This document shows, piece by piece, positions 36,453 to 44,463 of a stretch of 64,000 nucleotides of DNA. A program made the translations under genes and the position numbers. Each line of letters begins with the position of its first letter. The first letter of the stretch is position 1. The stretch is from Roseinatronobacter bogoriensis DSM 18756 (GTDB lineage Bacteria; Pseudomonadota; Alphaproteobacteria; Rhodobacterales; Rhodobacteraceae): assembly GCF_004366635.1 (NCBI RefSeq), contig NZ_SORN01000002.1, positions 124,001-188,000 on the forward strand, written 5' to 3'. The notes below the pieces were generated by a model. It was not told where the DNA came from. It made no database searches and saw only the letters and a program-made list of their open reading frames with translations.

Positions 36453-37019
36453 TTATTGTGGGTCGACCCAGCCGATATTGCCGTCGTCACGCCGATAAAC
36501 AACATTCAGCCCACCATGGCGTTCGTTTCTGAACACCAGAACCGGGGCATGTGCTAGCTCCATCTGCATCACGGCTTCTCCTGCGGAGAGAGAGGGAATA
36601 CGTGTTTCCATCTCTGCGATTATGATCGGCTGCAACGAGTCGGGCTCGTCTGCGGGCTCGGTCTTGTCTGATGCGAGGATATAGGACGAAGCGTCGGCAA
36701 ACTCAACCGGGGTTGCACGGTCGCGGTGATGATCCTTCAATCGGCGCTTGTAACGGCGCAACTGCTTGTCCAGTTTCTCGCGGCAGGATTCGAATGCGGC
36801 GTAAATTTCGGTTGCATGGGCCTTCGCCGCTGCAGTCAATCCGGTGGACATATGCAGAGTTGCTTCGCAGACATGGTTATGTGCATCACGCGAGAAGACG
36901 ACGACCGCCTCTGTCGGCCGTTGCTGGTACTTCTCTACCAACTCGCCAAATTCGGCTTTCACATGGGTTTGTAATGCCTCTCCGATATCAATATGTCTGC
37001 CGCTAATCTGATAACGCAT
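36453..37019 (-). CDS. hpf: Ribosome hibernation-promoting factor, long form
   Basis: A 188-residue protein. The N-terminal HPF/YfiA domain (1-~100; YQISGRHIDIGEALQTHV) binds the 30S decoding site. A C-terminal domain (~130-188; APVLVFRNERHGGLNVVYRRDDGNIGWV) drives 100S dimers, as in long HPF. GGAG sits 6 bases before ATG 37019. It lies in the lptB-(rpoN)-hpf-ptsN order common in proteobacteria, here without rpoN. Confidence 0.95.
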   Translation of the reverse strand: MRYQISGRHIDIGEALQTHVKAEFGELVEKYQQRPTEAVVVFSRDAHNHVCEATLHMSTGLTAAAKAHATEIYAAFESCREKLDKQLRRYKRRLKDHHRDRATPVEFADASSYILASDKTEPADEPDSLQPIIIAEMETRIPSLSAGEAVMQMELAHAPVLVFRNERHGGLNVVYRRDDGNIGWVDPQ

Positions 37020-37211
37020 GCGCTTCTCCTCGCTGTTTTGACAGGGCAATTCTCGCCCCATCATAAAATTTTGCGCCGCTTGCCCTGTCTTTGACCACCT
37101 TTGCAGTGTTTGTCCGTACGGTGCCAGAGCGTGCCTCATACTTGTATTTGGCAACGGATAGCAGGGGGTTGTCAATGCTTTCTCGTGCGGGTTTGCGCCC
37201 CCAAGATCGCC

Positions 37212-37964
37212 TTAGTCCAATCTGAAATCTGCACCCAGATAGACCCTGCGCACGTCGCTATCGGCCACAACCTCAGCGGGTGTGCCTGTTTTCAACACTT
37301 TGCCATCATCCAGAATATAGGCGCGGTCCACGATAGCCAGCGTTTCACGAACATTGTGGTCAGTTATCAACACCCCAAGGCCACGTGTCTTCAGATCAGC
37401 GACCAGCGCGCGAATCTCTCCGACGGCGATGGGGTCGACGCCTGCAAAGGGTTCATCCAGCAAGACATAGCGGGGGTTGGCCGCGAGGGCGCGCGCAATC
37501 TCGACACGGCGACGCTCGCCCCCTGACAGCGCCATGGCGGGCGAGTCGCGCAGATGTTCGATGGAAAACTCCTGCAACAGTTGCTGTAATCTGTTTTGGC
37601 GCTGCGTTCTATCCGGCACGGATAATTCCAGCACCGCCATGATATTCTGGGCAACGCTGAGGCCACGAAAGATAGACATTTCCTGTGGAAGATAGCCCAG
37701 TCCCTGACGCGCGCGCTGATACAGGGGCAATCCGGTGGCTTCCTTGCCGTCAATAAAGACCGCGCCCCCTTCGTGGCGAACGATGCCGGCGATGCAATAG
37801 AAACATGTGGTTTTGCCGCAACCGTTCGGGCCAAGCAGGGCAACCACTTCGCCGGGGTGCAAATGCAAGGAAACATCGCGGATAATAACCCGCTTGCCGT
37901 AACTTTTCTGAAGCTTCGTGACTTCGAGTGCCGCAGGCAGGCTGGATGAATCGGAAAGCGGCAT
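37212..37964 (-). CDS. lptB: LPS export ABC transporter ATPase LptB
   Basis: ATPase that drives lipopolysaccharide extraction with LptFG. The 250-residue protein has Walker A LLGPNGCGKTTCF (Cys and Thr variants are normal here), signature LSGGERRRVEIARAL, Walker B YVLLDEPFAGVDPIA and the LptB segment ITDHNVRETL. The ATG lies 4 bases after the lptA stop and has no clear ribosome site, so coupling is likely. An ATG at 38000 would add 12 residues and overlap lptA. Confidence 0.95.
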   Translation of the reverse strand: MPLSDSSSLPAALEVTKLQKSYGKRVIIRDVSLHLHPGEVVALLGPNGCGKTTCFYCIAGIVRHEGGAVFIDGKEATGLPLYQRARQGLGYLPQEMSIFRGLSVAQNIMAVLELSVPDRTQRQNRLQQLLQEFSIEHLRDSPAMALSGGERRRVEIARALAANPRYVLLDEPFAGVDPIAVGEIRALVADLKTRGLGVLITDHNVRETLAIVDRAYILDDGKVLKTGTPAEVVADSDVRRVYLGADFRLD

Positions 37965-37968
37965 CAGG

Positions 37969-38463
37969 TCAGGGGTTAGTCTGGATGATTGTGCGAACAT
38001 TGCCGTCCATGCGGCCTTGCCCGCTGCGCAGATTGACATTGAGTGTGTCGCCGGACAGCACATTCTGGCCCTGTGTCAAGATCACATCGCCCCGCATCGT
38101 CACCGTTCCCGCAGCCACTTCGTATACTGCGCTTTGGGCTTCGGCAGCTTCTTCGGCTGTGACCAAGGTGACGCCGCCTGACGCTTCGAGGCGTTCAATG
38201 CGCCCACCATTTTCGGTGGCATAGATTATGCGGATCTGCGGGGCCGCAATCCGCATATCGCCTTGCCCTAGCACGGCATTTCCTGAAAACAGGGTCTCGC
38301 CTGTGCTGTTATCGACCCGCAATTCGTCTGAACGGACCTCTACCGGCAGACCGCGCACAGCATCCAGCCCCGAAAAACTCAGTCCGGTTCCCTGCGCTGC
38401 GGCTGCATGTGCACTGAACAGGATCAGCGCCAGTGCAGTCCGGATCGTTGCTGATGCGCGCAC
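37969..38463 (-). CDS. lptA: LPS transport periplasmic protein LptA
   Basis: A 164-residue secreted OstA-like protein. A signal peptide (TALALILFSAHAAA) is followed by the beta-jellyroll pattern of LptA (VEVRSDELRVDN, GETLFSGNAVLGQG, VTMRGDVILTQGQNVLSGD). It forms the periplasmic bridge for lipopolysaccharide between LptC and LptD. It sits between lptC and lptB, all on the minus strand. Confidence 0.93.
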   Translation of the reverse strand: MRASATIRTALALILFSAHAAAAQGTGLSFSGLDAVRGLPVEVRSDELRVDNSTGETLFSGNAVLGQGDMRIAAPQIRIIYATENGGRIERLEASGGVTLVTAEEAAEAQSAVYEVAAGTVTMRGDVILTQGQNVLSGDTLNVNLRSGQGRMDGNVRTIIQTNP

Positions 38464-38476
38464 AGCACAGCCTCCT

Positions 38477-39106
38477 CTAATTATCTGGGAAGTATATCAG
38501 CCTGACATTACCCTTAAACGCAAGCAGATATCCGTCACTCTGCTCTTCTGACGGCGTCAGCTCGACCGTATCGGCCGAAATATCGCCTGCCGGTGCTTGG
38601 CCGGTTATGCCACCGCTACCCCGGACATGAGTCGACTGGATTGCCGCAACCAGTTTGGGCATGGTCATGAGGTAACCGTCAGAGGTTTCCAGAACAACCG
38701 AACCGCTGAGCGTGATCTGGTCTTGTAACTGGTCTATCTGCCCTTCGGCCCCGCGAAAGGTGGCGATGCGACCGGTAGGAAACTTCAGTTCACCGCTGGG
38801 TGTGTCAAGGTATAGCAACACCGGGCCATCTTCGCGTAAATCGCCAACCGAACGCACGGAATGTGCAACGATCGTCAATGCAGTCGCTTCCGCAGTAACA
38901 CCTGCGAACCTGGCCTCTCCGATACGCGGGTCGCGGGTCAGTTCTTCGACATTGATATCCGACATCTCGACAGCGCGCTGCGGGTCCACCCCGCTGGACA
39001 GCAGAAAGACGGTCGAGAGCAGGGCGAGCGCACCTAAAGGAAGCACCAGACGCAGGATCTGGATAACGGATTCGCCCAAGGGTGAGTGTCGAGTCTTCGC
39101 AACCAA
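38477..39106 (-). CDS. lptC: LPS export protein LptC
   Basis: A bitopic protein of 209 residues. The N-terminal helix (ILRLVLPLGALALLSTVFLL) is followed by a periplasmic domain in the LptC/YrbK pattern (GVTAEATALTIVAHSVR, QITLSGSVVLETSDGYLM). The start proposed is TTG 39106, 10 bases past the RNase D stop, with AGGA about 9 bases before it. A frame continuing to 39283 inside the RNase D gene is unlikely. It begins the lptC-lptA-lptB run. Confidence 0.88.
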   Translation of the reverse strand: MVAKTRHSPLGESVIQILRLVLPLGALALLSTVFLLSSGVDPQRAVEMSDINVEELTRDPRIGEARFAGVTAEATALTIVAHSVRSVGDLREDGPVLLYLDTPSGELKFPTGRIATFRGAEGQIDQLQDQITLSGSVVLETSDGYLMTMPKLVAAIQSTHVRGSGGITGQAPAGDISADTVELTPSEEQSDGYLLAFKGNVRLIYFPDN

Positions 39107-39116
39107 TCCCGCAGTC

Positions 39117-39731
39117 CTAATGAGAAAAAATGTCGGTTTCGGGCCAGCCCAGAAGGTCAAGTTCGGCGCGGGTTGGCAGGAAGTCGAAACACCGTTGCGC
39201 CAGATCCGTCCGTCCTTCGCGTGCAAGCATCGTTTCCAGAACATCACGCAAGCGGTGCAGATACAGAACATCAGAGGCGGCATAGGTCTGCTGCGCCTCT
39301 GTCAGACCCGGCGCACCCCAATCGGAGCTTTGCTGTTGTTTGGAAATATCGACGCCGACCAGTTCTGACAGCAAATATTTCAGCCCATGCCGGTCGGTAT
39401 AGGTCCGCACAAGGCGCGATGCAATCTTGGTGCAATATACCGGCGCCGTTGTGACGCCATAGCTGTGCAACAGCAATGCGATATCGAAGCGCCCAAAGTG
39501 AAATAGTTTCAATACATCCGGGTCTGTCAAAAGGCGGGTCAAATTCGGGGCAGGCGCAATATTTTTAGCGACCTGTACCAGATGCGCGGTGCCATCCCCG
39601 GATGAGAGTTGGACCACGCACAGCCGGTCACGATGCGGGTTCAGCCCCATGGATTCACAGTCAATCGCGACCACCGGCCCCAGATCAAGCCCATCAGGCA
39701 GGTCATCCATATGTAGCTGAAGGGTCATCAT
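39117..39731 (-). CDS. rnd: Short RNase D-like 3'-5' exonuclease
   Basis: A 204-residue DEDDy exonuclease domain. It has the first motif AIDCESMGL, the second in LKLFHFGRFDIALL and the third TYAASDVLYLH with catalytic Tyr and Asp. It lacks the C-terminal HRDC domains of E. coli RNase D and so belongs to the short alphaproteobacterial type. It is the first gene of the lpt operon on this strand. Role in tRNA or other RNA trimming is inferred from the family. Confidence 0.92.
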   Translation of the reverse strand: MMTLQLHMDDLPDGLDLGPVVAIDCESMGLNPHRDRLCVVQLSSGDGTAHLVQVAKNIAPAPNLTRLLTDPDVLKLFHFGRFDIALLLHSYGVTTAPVYCTKIASRLVRTYTDRHGLKYLLSELVGVDISKQQQSSDWGAPGLTEAQQTYAASDVLYLHRLRDVLETMLAREGRTDLAQRCFDFLPTRAELDLLGWPETDIFSH

Positions 39732-39896
39732 CGCCTCTTTATCTCTGTGTTGCTGAACAGGGGGCTAGGCGGGTTGACGCTGAAAATCAAGCAATTTGCG
39801 CGTCAGGATGTTGACGTATGGTCATACAGATCGTGGCTGAGATTGATCTTCGCAAAGCATGGCGGGTGCGATACCTTTGCCTAAGGAGTAATTCGC

Positions 39897-40556
39897 ATGT
39901 CGCGTTTTTTTGCACCCAGAGAGGGGTATAGCCGCGCCGAGCGGCGCCTTGATTCCGTGATCCATATCTCTGGTGTGGGCGCGGCGCTACTGGCTGTGCC
40001 GGTATTGATCGGGGCTGCGATAATGCGCAGTCTCGAAACAGGGTCTTCCAGTTTCATTGTCGCAATCACTGTTTATGGGGTGTGTCTGCTTGCGATGCTT
40101 GGCGCTTCGGCACTTTATAACATTGGGATCAAACCGGGCCTGGACTGGTTGCTGCAGCGGATAGACCATGCCGCGATCTACCTCAAGATAGCCGGGACAT
40201 ATACGCCTTTTACCCTGATCAGCGGACAGGGGCTTGGATTGCTTGCAGGATTATGGGTGGCCGCAGCGCTTGGCACGGCCTTGAAACTCTTCTCGCCTGT
40301 CAGGTTTCGGTTTGTCGCGTTGGCGCTGTATCTGGCGATGGGCTGGGCCGGCGTGCTGATCCTGCCATCGCTGGCACCGCTGCTGCCATCGGCCACGCTG
40401 GTCCTGATGATCCTTGGCGGCGTGGTCTATACCACGGGGGTGGTGTTCTATCTGTGGACGCGTTTGCCTTATCACTTTGCGATCTGGCATATCTTTGTTC
40501 TGGTTGCGAGTGTCCTGTTTTACGCGGCGGTCATGGTCCTTGTCTTAAGCGCTTAG
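39897..40556 (+). CDS. Hemolysin III / PAQR family membrane protein
   Basis: A 219-residue seven-helix inner-membrane protein. Family motifs are SALYN at the end of helix 2, RIDHAAIYLKIAGTYTPF and the late HFAIWHIFVLVAS, whose Ser, Asp and His residues form the presumed metal site of PAQR proteins. AAGGAG stands 9 bases before the ATG. Haemolytic activity should not be assumed. Its last 12 bases overlap the end of the opposite-strand ugpQ. Confidence 0.92.
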   Translation: MSRFFAPREGYSRAERRLDSVIHISGVGAALLAVPVLIGAAIMRSLETGSSSFIVAITVYGVCLLAMLGASALYNIGIKPGLDWLLQRIDHAAIYLKIAGTYTPFTLISGQGLGLLAGLWVAAALGTALKLFSPVRFRFVALALYLAMGWAGVLILPSLAPLLPSATLVLMILGGVVYTTGVVFYLWTRLPYHFAIWHIFVLVASVLFYAAVMVLVLSA

Positions 40557-41318
40557 GGGCCATGTGCCCCGCTCAATCAGGATTTCTCGCAAAAGTGTCG
40601 GCTTGTCTGTAATAAGCCCATCAACCCCCATATCCAGCAGCCGGTTCATCTGCGCGCGTTCATTCACTGTCCAGACCTGTACCGCGATTCCAGCCGCATG
40701 TGCCGCGCGGATGAATCGCGGTGTCACGACGGCAATACCTTTCCAGCGGGCGGGAACTTGCACGACACGAAAATCCGCAAGGCTGAGAGGCAGCCCCCAC
40801 CCGCGCGCCCAAAGCCGCGCCACCTGTGCATGTGCGGGCGACCACAGCAGATCCGGGCCAAGTAAGGCGCGCGCCTGCGCTGTGCAGGCCGGATCAAAAG
40901 CGCCGATGCAAACCCGCTTGATTGCGCCAAGGCGCTGGATCACAGCGCAGAGGGGTTCGACAACGTCACGCGTTTTCGCCTCAATGATCAGGTTGATGTT
41001 AGGGTCGTGCGAAAGCAGGTCTTCAAGTTTTGGAATCTGCGCGCCCTTGGGGCTGCGCAATTGGGCAAGTTCGGCGTAATCCATCTGCGCGATCTGCCGG
41101 GGATCCTTGAACACACGGCTCAGGTCGGGGTCATGGTGAATCACAACTACCCCGTCGCGCGTTGCGTGCACATCCAATTCCATATGGGTGTATCCAAGCG
41201 CTATGGCGTGAGTGAAAGCATCCCAAGTGTTTTCTTCATTTTCCAGCGCGCCCCCGCGATGGGCAATCGCCAATGCATTGGGATTGCCAAGCAATGGGTG
41301 TGTGTGTGTATAATTCAT
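40545..41318 (-). CDS. ugpQ: Glycerophosphodiester phosphodiesterase
   Basis: A cytosolic or membrane-associated GDPD of 257 residues. The catalytic set is visible: AHRGGALENEENT (His, Arg, Glu), MELDVHATRDG and VVIHHDPDL. It hydrolyses glycerophosphodiesters to glycerol-3-phosphate and an alcohol. No signal peptide is seen. ATG 41318 was chosen, as a longer frame to 41381 adds an unlikely basic stretch. Codons 4-6 lie in a short TG repeat (THTH). Confidence 0.93.
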   Translation of the reverse strand: MNYTHTHPLLGNPNALAIAHRGGALENEENTWDAFTHAIALGYTHMELDVHATRDGVVVIHHDPDLSRVFKDPRQIAQMDYAELAQLRSPKGAQIPKLEDLLSHDPNINLIIEAKTRDVVEPLCAVIQRLGAIKRVCIGAFDPACTAQARALLGPDLLWSPAHAQVARLWARGWGLPLSLADFRVVQVPARWKGIAVVTPRFIRAAHAAGIAVQVWTVNERAQMNRLLDMGVDGLITDKPTLLREILIERGTWPLSA

Positions 41319-41817
41319 GCGTGTATCTTCACTGGATCGCGGTTTTTGTCGAGGGTACGAACAATAGAAAAGCATATACAAATGACATGTTTTCTGCGCC
41401 TATTGAAGTTGATCTATGTCATTTAGGGAAACAAGCACCTGAGCTAGCGTTTGGTATCTTCATGGGAAGGACGGACATGCCCGATACGTTCCAATCATAT
41501 ACAGACGCAAAAACTCGCCGGGTATGCAGGTCTTCAGAGCTGCGCGAAAACGCGATTCTGAAGCTGGCATTGAAATCCCTGTGTGCGGTAAAGGCGGCAC
41601 AAGACGCGCGCTGGCCCCGCCGGGTTTGTCCCACACACCAGATTTCTTCGCAAAGCGACATGTCGATGCGGCGCGATTTTTCTACCTGACCATTTCCTCT
41701 AGTACGACACAGACTCCGTTCCCCGTTCGCAGACTCATGCGCCCAAGGTCGTATTTGCCTTGGCCGCTTTTAGCTGCCATCCTCATGGTGGTTTTGGTCT
41801 GGTGAAGGGGGGGCACG
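41319..41817. other. Intergenic region without a convincing gene
   Basis: About 500 bases between ugpQ and the xdhC-like gene. The first 130 bases are AT-rich and probably hold promoters. Small open frames exist (plus strand 41477-41689 with AAGGA before its ATG, plus strand 41524-41805, and minus strand 41419-41661), but none has a recognisable domain or clear codon bias and they overlap each other. The 3' part just before 41818 carries the ribosome site GAAGGGGGGG. Confidence 0.5.
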
Positions 41818-42804
41818 ATGGATGCGCGCTATGATCAGATACCAGAGGTTGCGCTGGAGTGGCATGATGTCGGTCGTGGCGCGGTTCTGGCGACTGTCGT
41901 GCAGACATGGGGGTCCGCGCCGCGACAGGCAGGCAGTCAACTTGCAATCTCTGGCGCAGGCGAGATCATGGGCTCGGTGTCGGGGGGCTGTGTCGAAGGC
42001 GCAGTCGTCGTCGAGGCACTTGATGCGCTTGCCGATGGTCAGCCACGCCTGCTGAGTTTCGGCGTGGCCGATGAAACAGCGTTTGATGTCGGGCTTGCCT
42101 GCGGTGGTACGATCGAGGTTCTGGTAGAACCTGTGGGTGAAGCGATCCCCTGTCTGCCCGTTGCGGTGCTGCGTGACATTGTGGCAGCGCGCGCCGAACG
42201 CGTTCCGGTCGCTTGCGTCACTGACCTGACAACATGGGCGCGCCATATCGCGATGCCCCAAGACCCTGCGTTTGCTGATCGATTCCGTCGGGACCAGTCA
42301 GGGCGCGATGAAGCGGGGCGTCTGGTGACGCTGCATAACCCGGCCCTGCGGTTGGTGGTTGTCGGCGGGGTCCATATTGCGCAGGCGCTGTTGCCGATGG
42401 CGCGGCTTGCGGGCTACGCACCTGTTCTGGTGGACCCGCGAGAGGCTTTTGCCTCTGATCTGCGGTTTCCGGGTGAGACATTGATCCATGACTGGCCAGA
42501 TGAGGCGCTGACTTCCATCGGGCTTGATGCGCGCACAGCGGTCGTCACCTTGACGCATGATTCCAAACTGGATGATCCGGCCATTATCACGGCGTTGCAA
42601 TCGGATGTGTTCTATCTTGGTTGCCTGGGGTCATCCCGGACCCATGCAAAGCGATTGGACCGGCTGCGCGCCGCAGGCCTGAATGAGGCGCAGCTTGCAC
42701 GCATTCATGCGCCTGTCGGGTTGAATATCGGCGCGCGCAGCCCCGCAGAAATCGCCCTTGCAACCCTTGCCCAGATCACCGGCGCATTACGAGGGCCAAA
42801 ATGA
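41818..42804 (+). CDS. XdhC/CoxF-family molybdenum cofactor insertion protein
   Basis: A 328-residue cytosolic maturation factor. It has the XdhC_CoxI-type N-terminal WGSAPRQAGSQLAIS and VSGGCVEGAVV, and a C-terminal Rossmann-like domain (LRLVVVGGVHIAQALLPMA, TLTHDSKLDDPAI, YLGCLGSSRTHAKRLDRL). Members sulfurate or insert the molybdopterin cofactor into xanthine- and CO-dehydrogenase-like enzymes, in line with the downstream genes. The next gene overlaps its stop by 4 bases. Confidence 0.92.
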   Translation: MDARYDQIPEVALEWHDVGRGAVLATVVQTWGSAPRQAGSQLAISGAGEIMGSVSGGCVEGAVVVEALDALADGQPRLLSFGVADETAFDVGLACGGTIEVLVEPVGEAIPCLPVAVLRDIVAARAERVPVACVTDLTTWARHIAMPQDPAFADRFRRDQSGRDEAGRLVTLHNPALRLVVVGGVHIAQALLPMARLAGYAPVLVDPREAFASDLRFPGETLIHDWPDEALTSIGLDARTAVVTLTHDSKLDDPAIITALQSDVFYLGCLGSSRTHAKRLDRLRAAGLNEAQLARIHAPVGLNIGARSPAEIALATLAQITGALRGPK

Positions 42805-43826
42805 AATTCGGACCTGTCGCTGTGTCCGAGGCGAAGGGTGCAGTGCTGGCGCATTCGGTCGCGCTTGGCACAGGGCGTCTGCGCAAGGGCAGGGTGCTGG
42901 ACGATGCGGACCTGTGCGCGCTTCAAGCGGCAGGCTATAGCGAAGTTACCGTGGCCCGGCTGGACGCGCTGGACCTCGATGAGGATGCGGCTGCAATTGC
43001 GCTTGCGCAAACGCTGGTTCCGGACCCACAGGCGGCGGGGTTGTCCTTGGCCGCCGTGGGGACAGGGCGCGTCAATGTCGTCGCGCAAGGGCCGGGGCTG
43101 GTGCGGGTGAACGCGGCGCAGGTTCATGCCGTGAATGCCGTGGACCCCGCAATAACAGTTGCGACATTGCCCGATCAGATGCGCGTTGAGCCGGGTGCAA
43201 TGGTCGCAACGGTCAAGATCATCTCTTACGGTGTTGCGGCTTCGGCTGTGGAACAGGCACGCACTGTCGGGCGGGGGGCTTTGCGTCTTGCGCCACCTGT
43301 CTTTCGCCGCGCCAGCCTGATCCAGACACAGGTGCAGCCAAATGATGACGGCACCAAGGGCCACGCGGTCACCGCTTCCAGGCTAAGCCGGCTGGGGGTG
43401 GCATTGGACCCGATCTGTCTTGTGCCACATCAGGTCGAAGCCCTTGCGAAAGCATTGCTTGACGCTAAGGGCGAGGTCATTCTGATCCTGACCGGCTCTG
43501 CCACATCAGACCTGCATGACACAGCCCCCGAAGCGCTGCGCAAGGCAGGTGGTGAGGTGGTGCATTTCGGAATGCCAGTGGACCCGGGAAATCTACTGTT
43601 TCTGGGCCATCTTGGCGCGCGGCCTGTTATCGGGTTGCCGGGCTGTGCCAAAAGCCCCGCGCTGAACGGTGCCGATTGGGTGATGGAACGCATTATCTGC
43701 GGTCAGGCTGTCACGGCGGCGGATATCATGGCGATGGGCGTTGGAGGGTTGTTAAAAGAAATCCCAACCCGCCCGCGCCCCCGCAGAGTGGGGGAGAAGC
43801 TGCCAAACCAAGGGCAAAAGGACTAA
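42801..43826 (+). CDS. Molybdopterin-binding (MoaB/MoeA-like) protein
   Basis: A 341-residue protein with a C-terminal MoCF-like fold (LILTGSATSDLHDTAPEAL, HFGMPVDPGNLLFLGHLG, VIGLPGCAKSPALNGADW). It is probably needed for cofactor synthesis or nucleotide addition for the downstream hydroxylase. The start overlaps the XdhC-like gene (ATGA). The last ~22 residues (after LLKEIPTRPRPRR) are basic, low in complexity and encoded by repeat-like GC-rich DNA, so the natural end of the domain is probably earlier. Confidence 0.85.
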   Translation: MKFGPVAVSEAKGAVLAHSVALGTGRLRKGRVLDDADLCALQAAGYSEVTVARLDALDLDEDAAAIALAQTLVPDPQAAGLSLAAVGTGRVNVVAQGPGLVRVNAAQVHAVNAVDPAITVATLPDQMRVEPGAMVATVKIISYGVAASAVEQARTVGRGALRLAPPVFRRASLIQTQVQPNDDGTKGHAVTASRLSRLGVALDPICLVPHQVEALAKALLDAKGEVILILTGSATSDLHDTAPEALRKAGGEVVHFGMPVDPGNLLFLGHLGARPVIGLPGCAKSPALNGADWVMERIICGQAVTAADIMAMGVGGLLKEIPTRPRPRRVGEKLPNQGQKD

Positions 43827-43897
43827 GCCCAAGGTCGCATAGGCGGGGGCAAGAAACCGTGTTTAACTGCGAGTATAAAATTCTACGGGAGGAATTG

Positions 43898-44383
43898 ATG
43901 TCTCAGGTAAAGATGAAGGTAAATGGCCGCGAGGTCAGCGCCGCAACAGAAGGGCGCACGCTGCTATCAAGCTATCTGCGCGATTTGCTGGGCCTGACTG
44001 GCACGCATGTGGGGTGCGATACCAGTCAATGTGGCGCTTGCGTTGTGCTGGTTGACGGCAAGGCGGTCAAATCCTGCACGGCCTTCGCGGCTGATCTGGA
44101 AGGGGCAGAGGTCACGACCGTCGAAGGCATGGCAAATCCCGATGGCAGTCTGGGCCGCATCCAGCAGGCATTTCAGGACTATCACGGGTTGCAATGCGGA
44201 TTCTGCACGCCCGGCATGGTCATGTCTACCGCTGCCCTTCTGGCCGAGAATCCAAAGCCCTCTGAAGAAGAGGTGCGGCATTATCTGGAAGGCAATATCT
44301 GCCGCTGCACCGGGTATCAGAACATCGTGCGCGCGGTGATGGCGGCCTCTGGGCAGGATGCGGGCGCGCTAGCGGCAGAGTGA
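43898..44383 (+). CDS. coxS: [2Fe-2S] small subunit of a molybdenum hydroxylase (CoxS-like)
   Basis: A 161-residue electron-transfer subunit. The plant-ferredoxin-type cluster motif is CDTSQCGACVVLVDG with a later Cys, and the second cluster is CGFCTPGM with ICRCTGY. GGGAGG stands 6 bases before ATG 43898. A frame open to 43676 runs through repeat-like sequence and is rejected. It starts the S-L-M set characteristic of form II CO-dehydrogenase-like enzymes. Confidence 0.95.
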   Translation: MSQVKMKVNGREVSAATEGRTLLSSYLRDLLGLTGTHVGCDTSQCGACVVLVDGKAVKSCTAFAADLEGAEVTTVEGMANPDGSLGRIQQAFQDYHGLQCGFCTPGMVMSTAALLAENPKPSEEEVRHYLEGNICRCTGYQNIVRAVMAASGQDAGALAAE

Positions 44384-44463
44384 TCTGCCGCTGCAAGTCA
44401 TTCCATGTGCAACGGGGCAGCTATGGTGCAGCCCGGCACATTTAGAAAACATGGGAGGAATTC

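Noticed and set aside
41296..41311. TG dinucleotide run near the start of ugpQ as a phase-variation switch
   Set aside because: Only about six repeats, with no evidence of length change. It is also coding (Thr-His), so it is probably ordinary sequence.
41419..41805. Three overlapping small open frames in the gap after ugpQ
   Set aside because: They overlap on both strands, have no clear codon bias or domain, and only one has a passable ribosome site.
43676..43897. Longer N-terminus for the FeS subunit
   Set aside because: The added residues come from a Pro/Gly/Arg-rich repeat-like stretch overlapping the previous gene. ATG 43898 has a clear GGGAGG.
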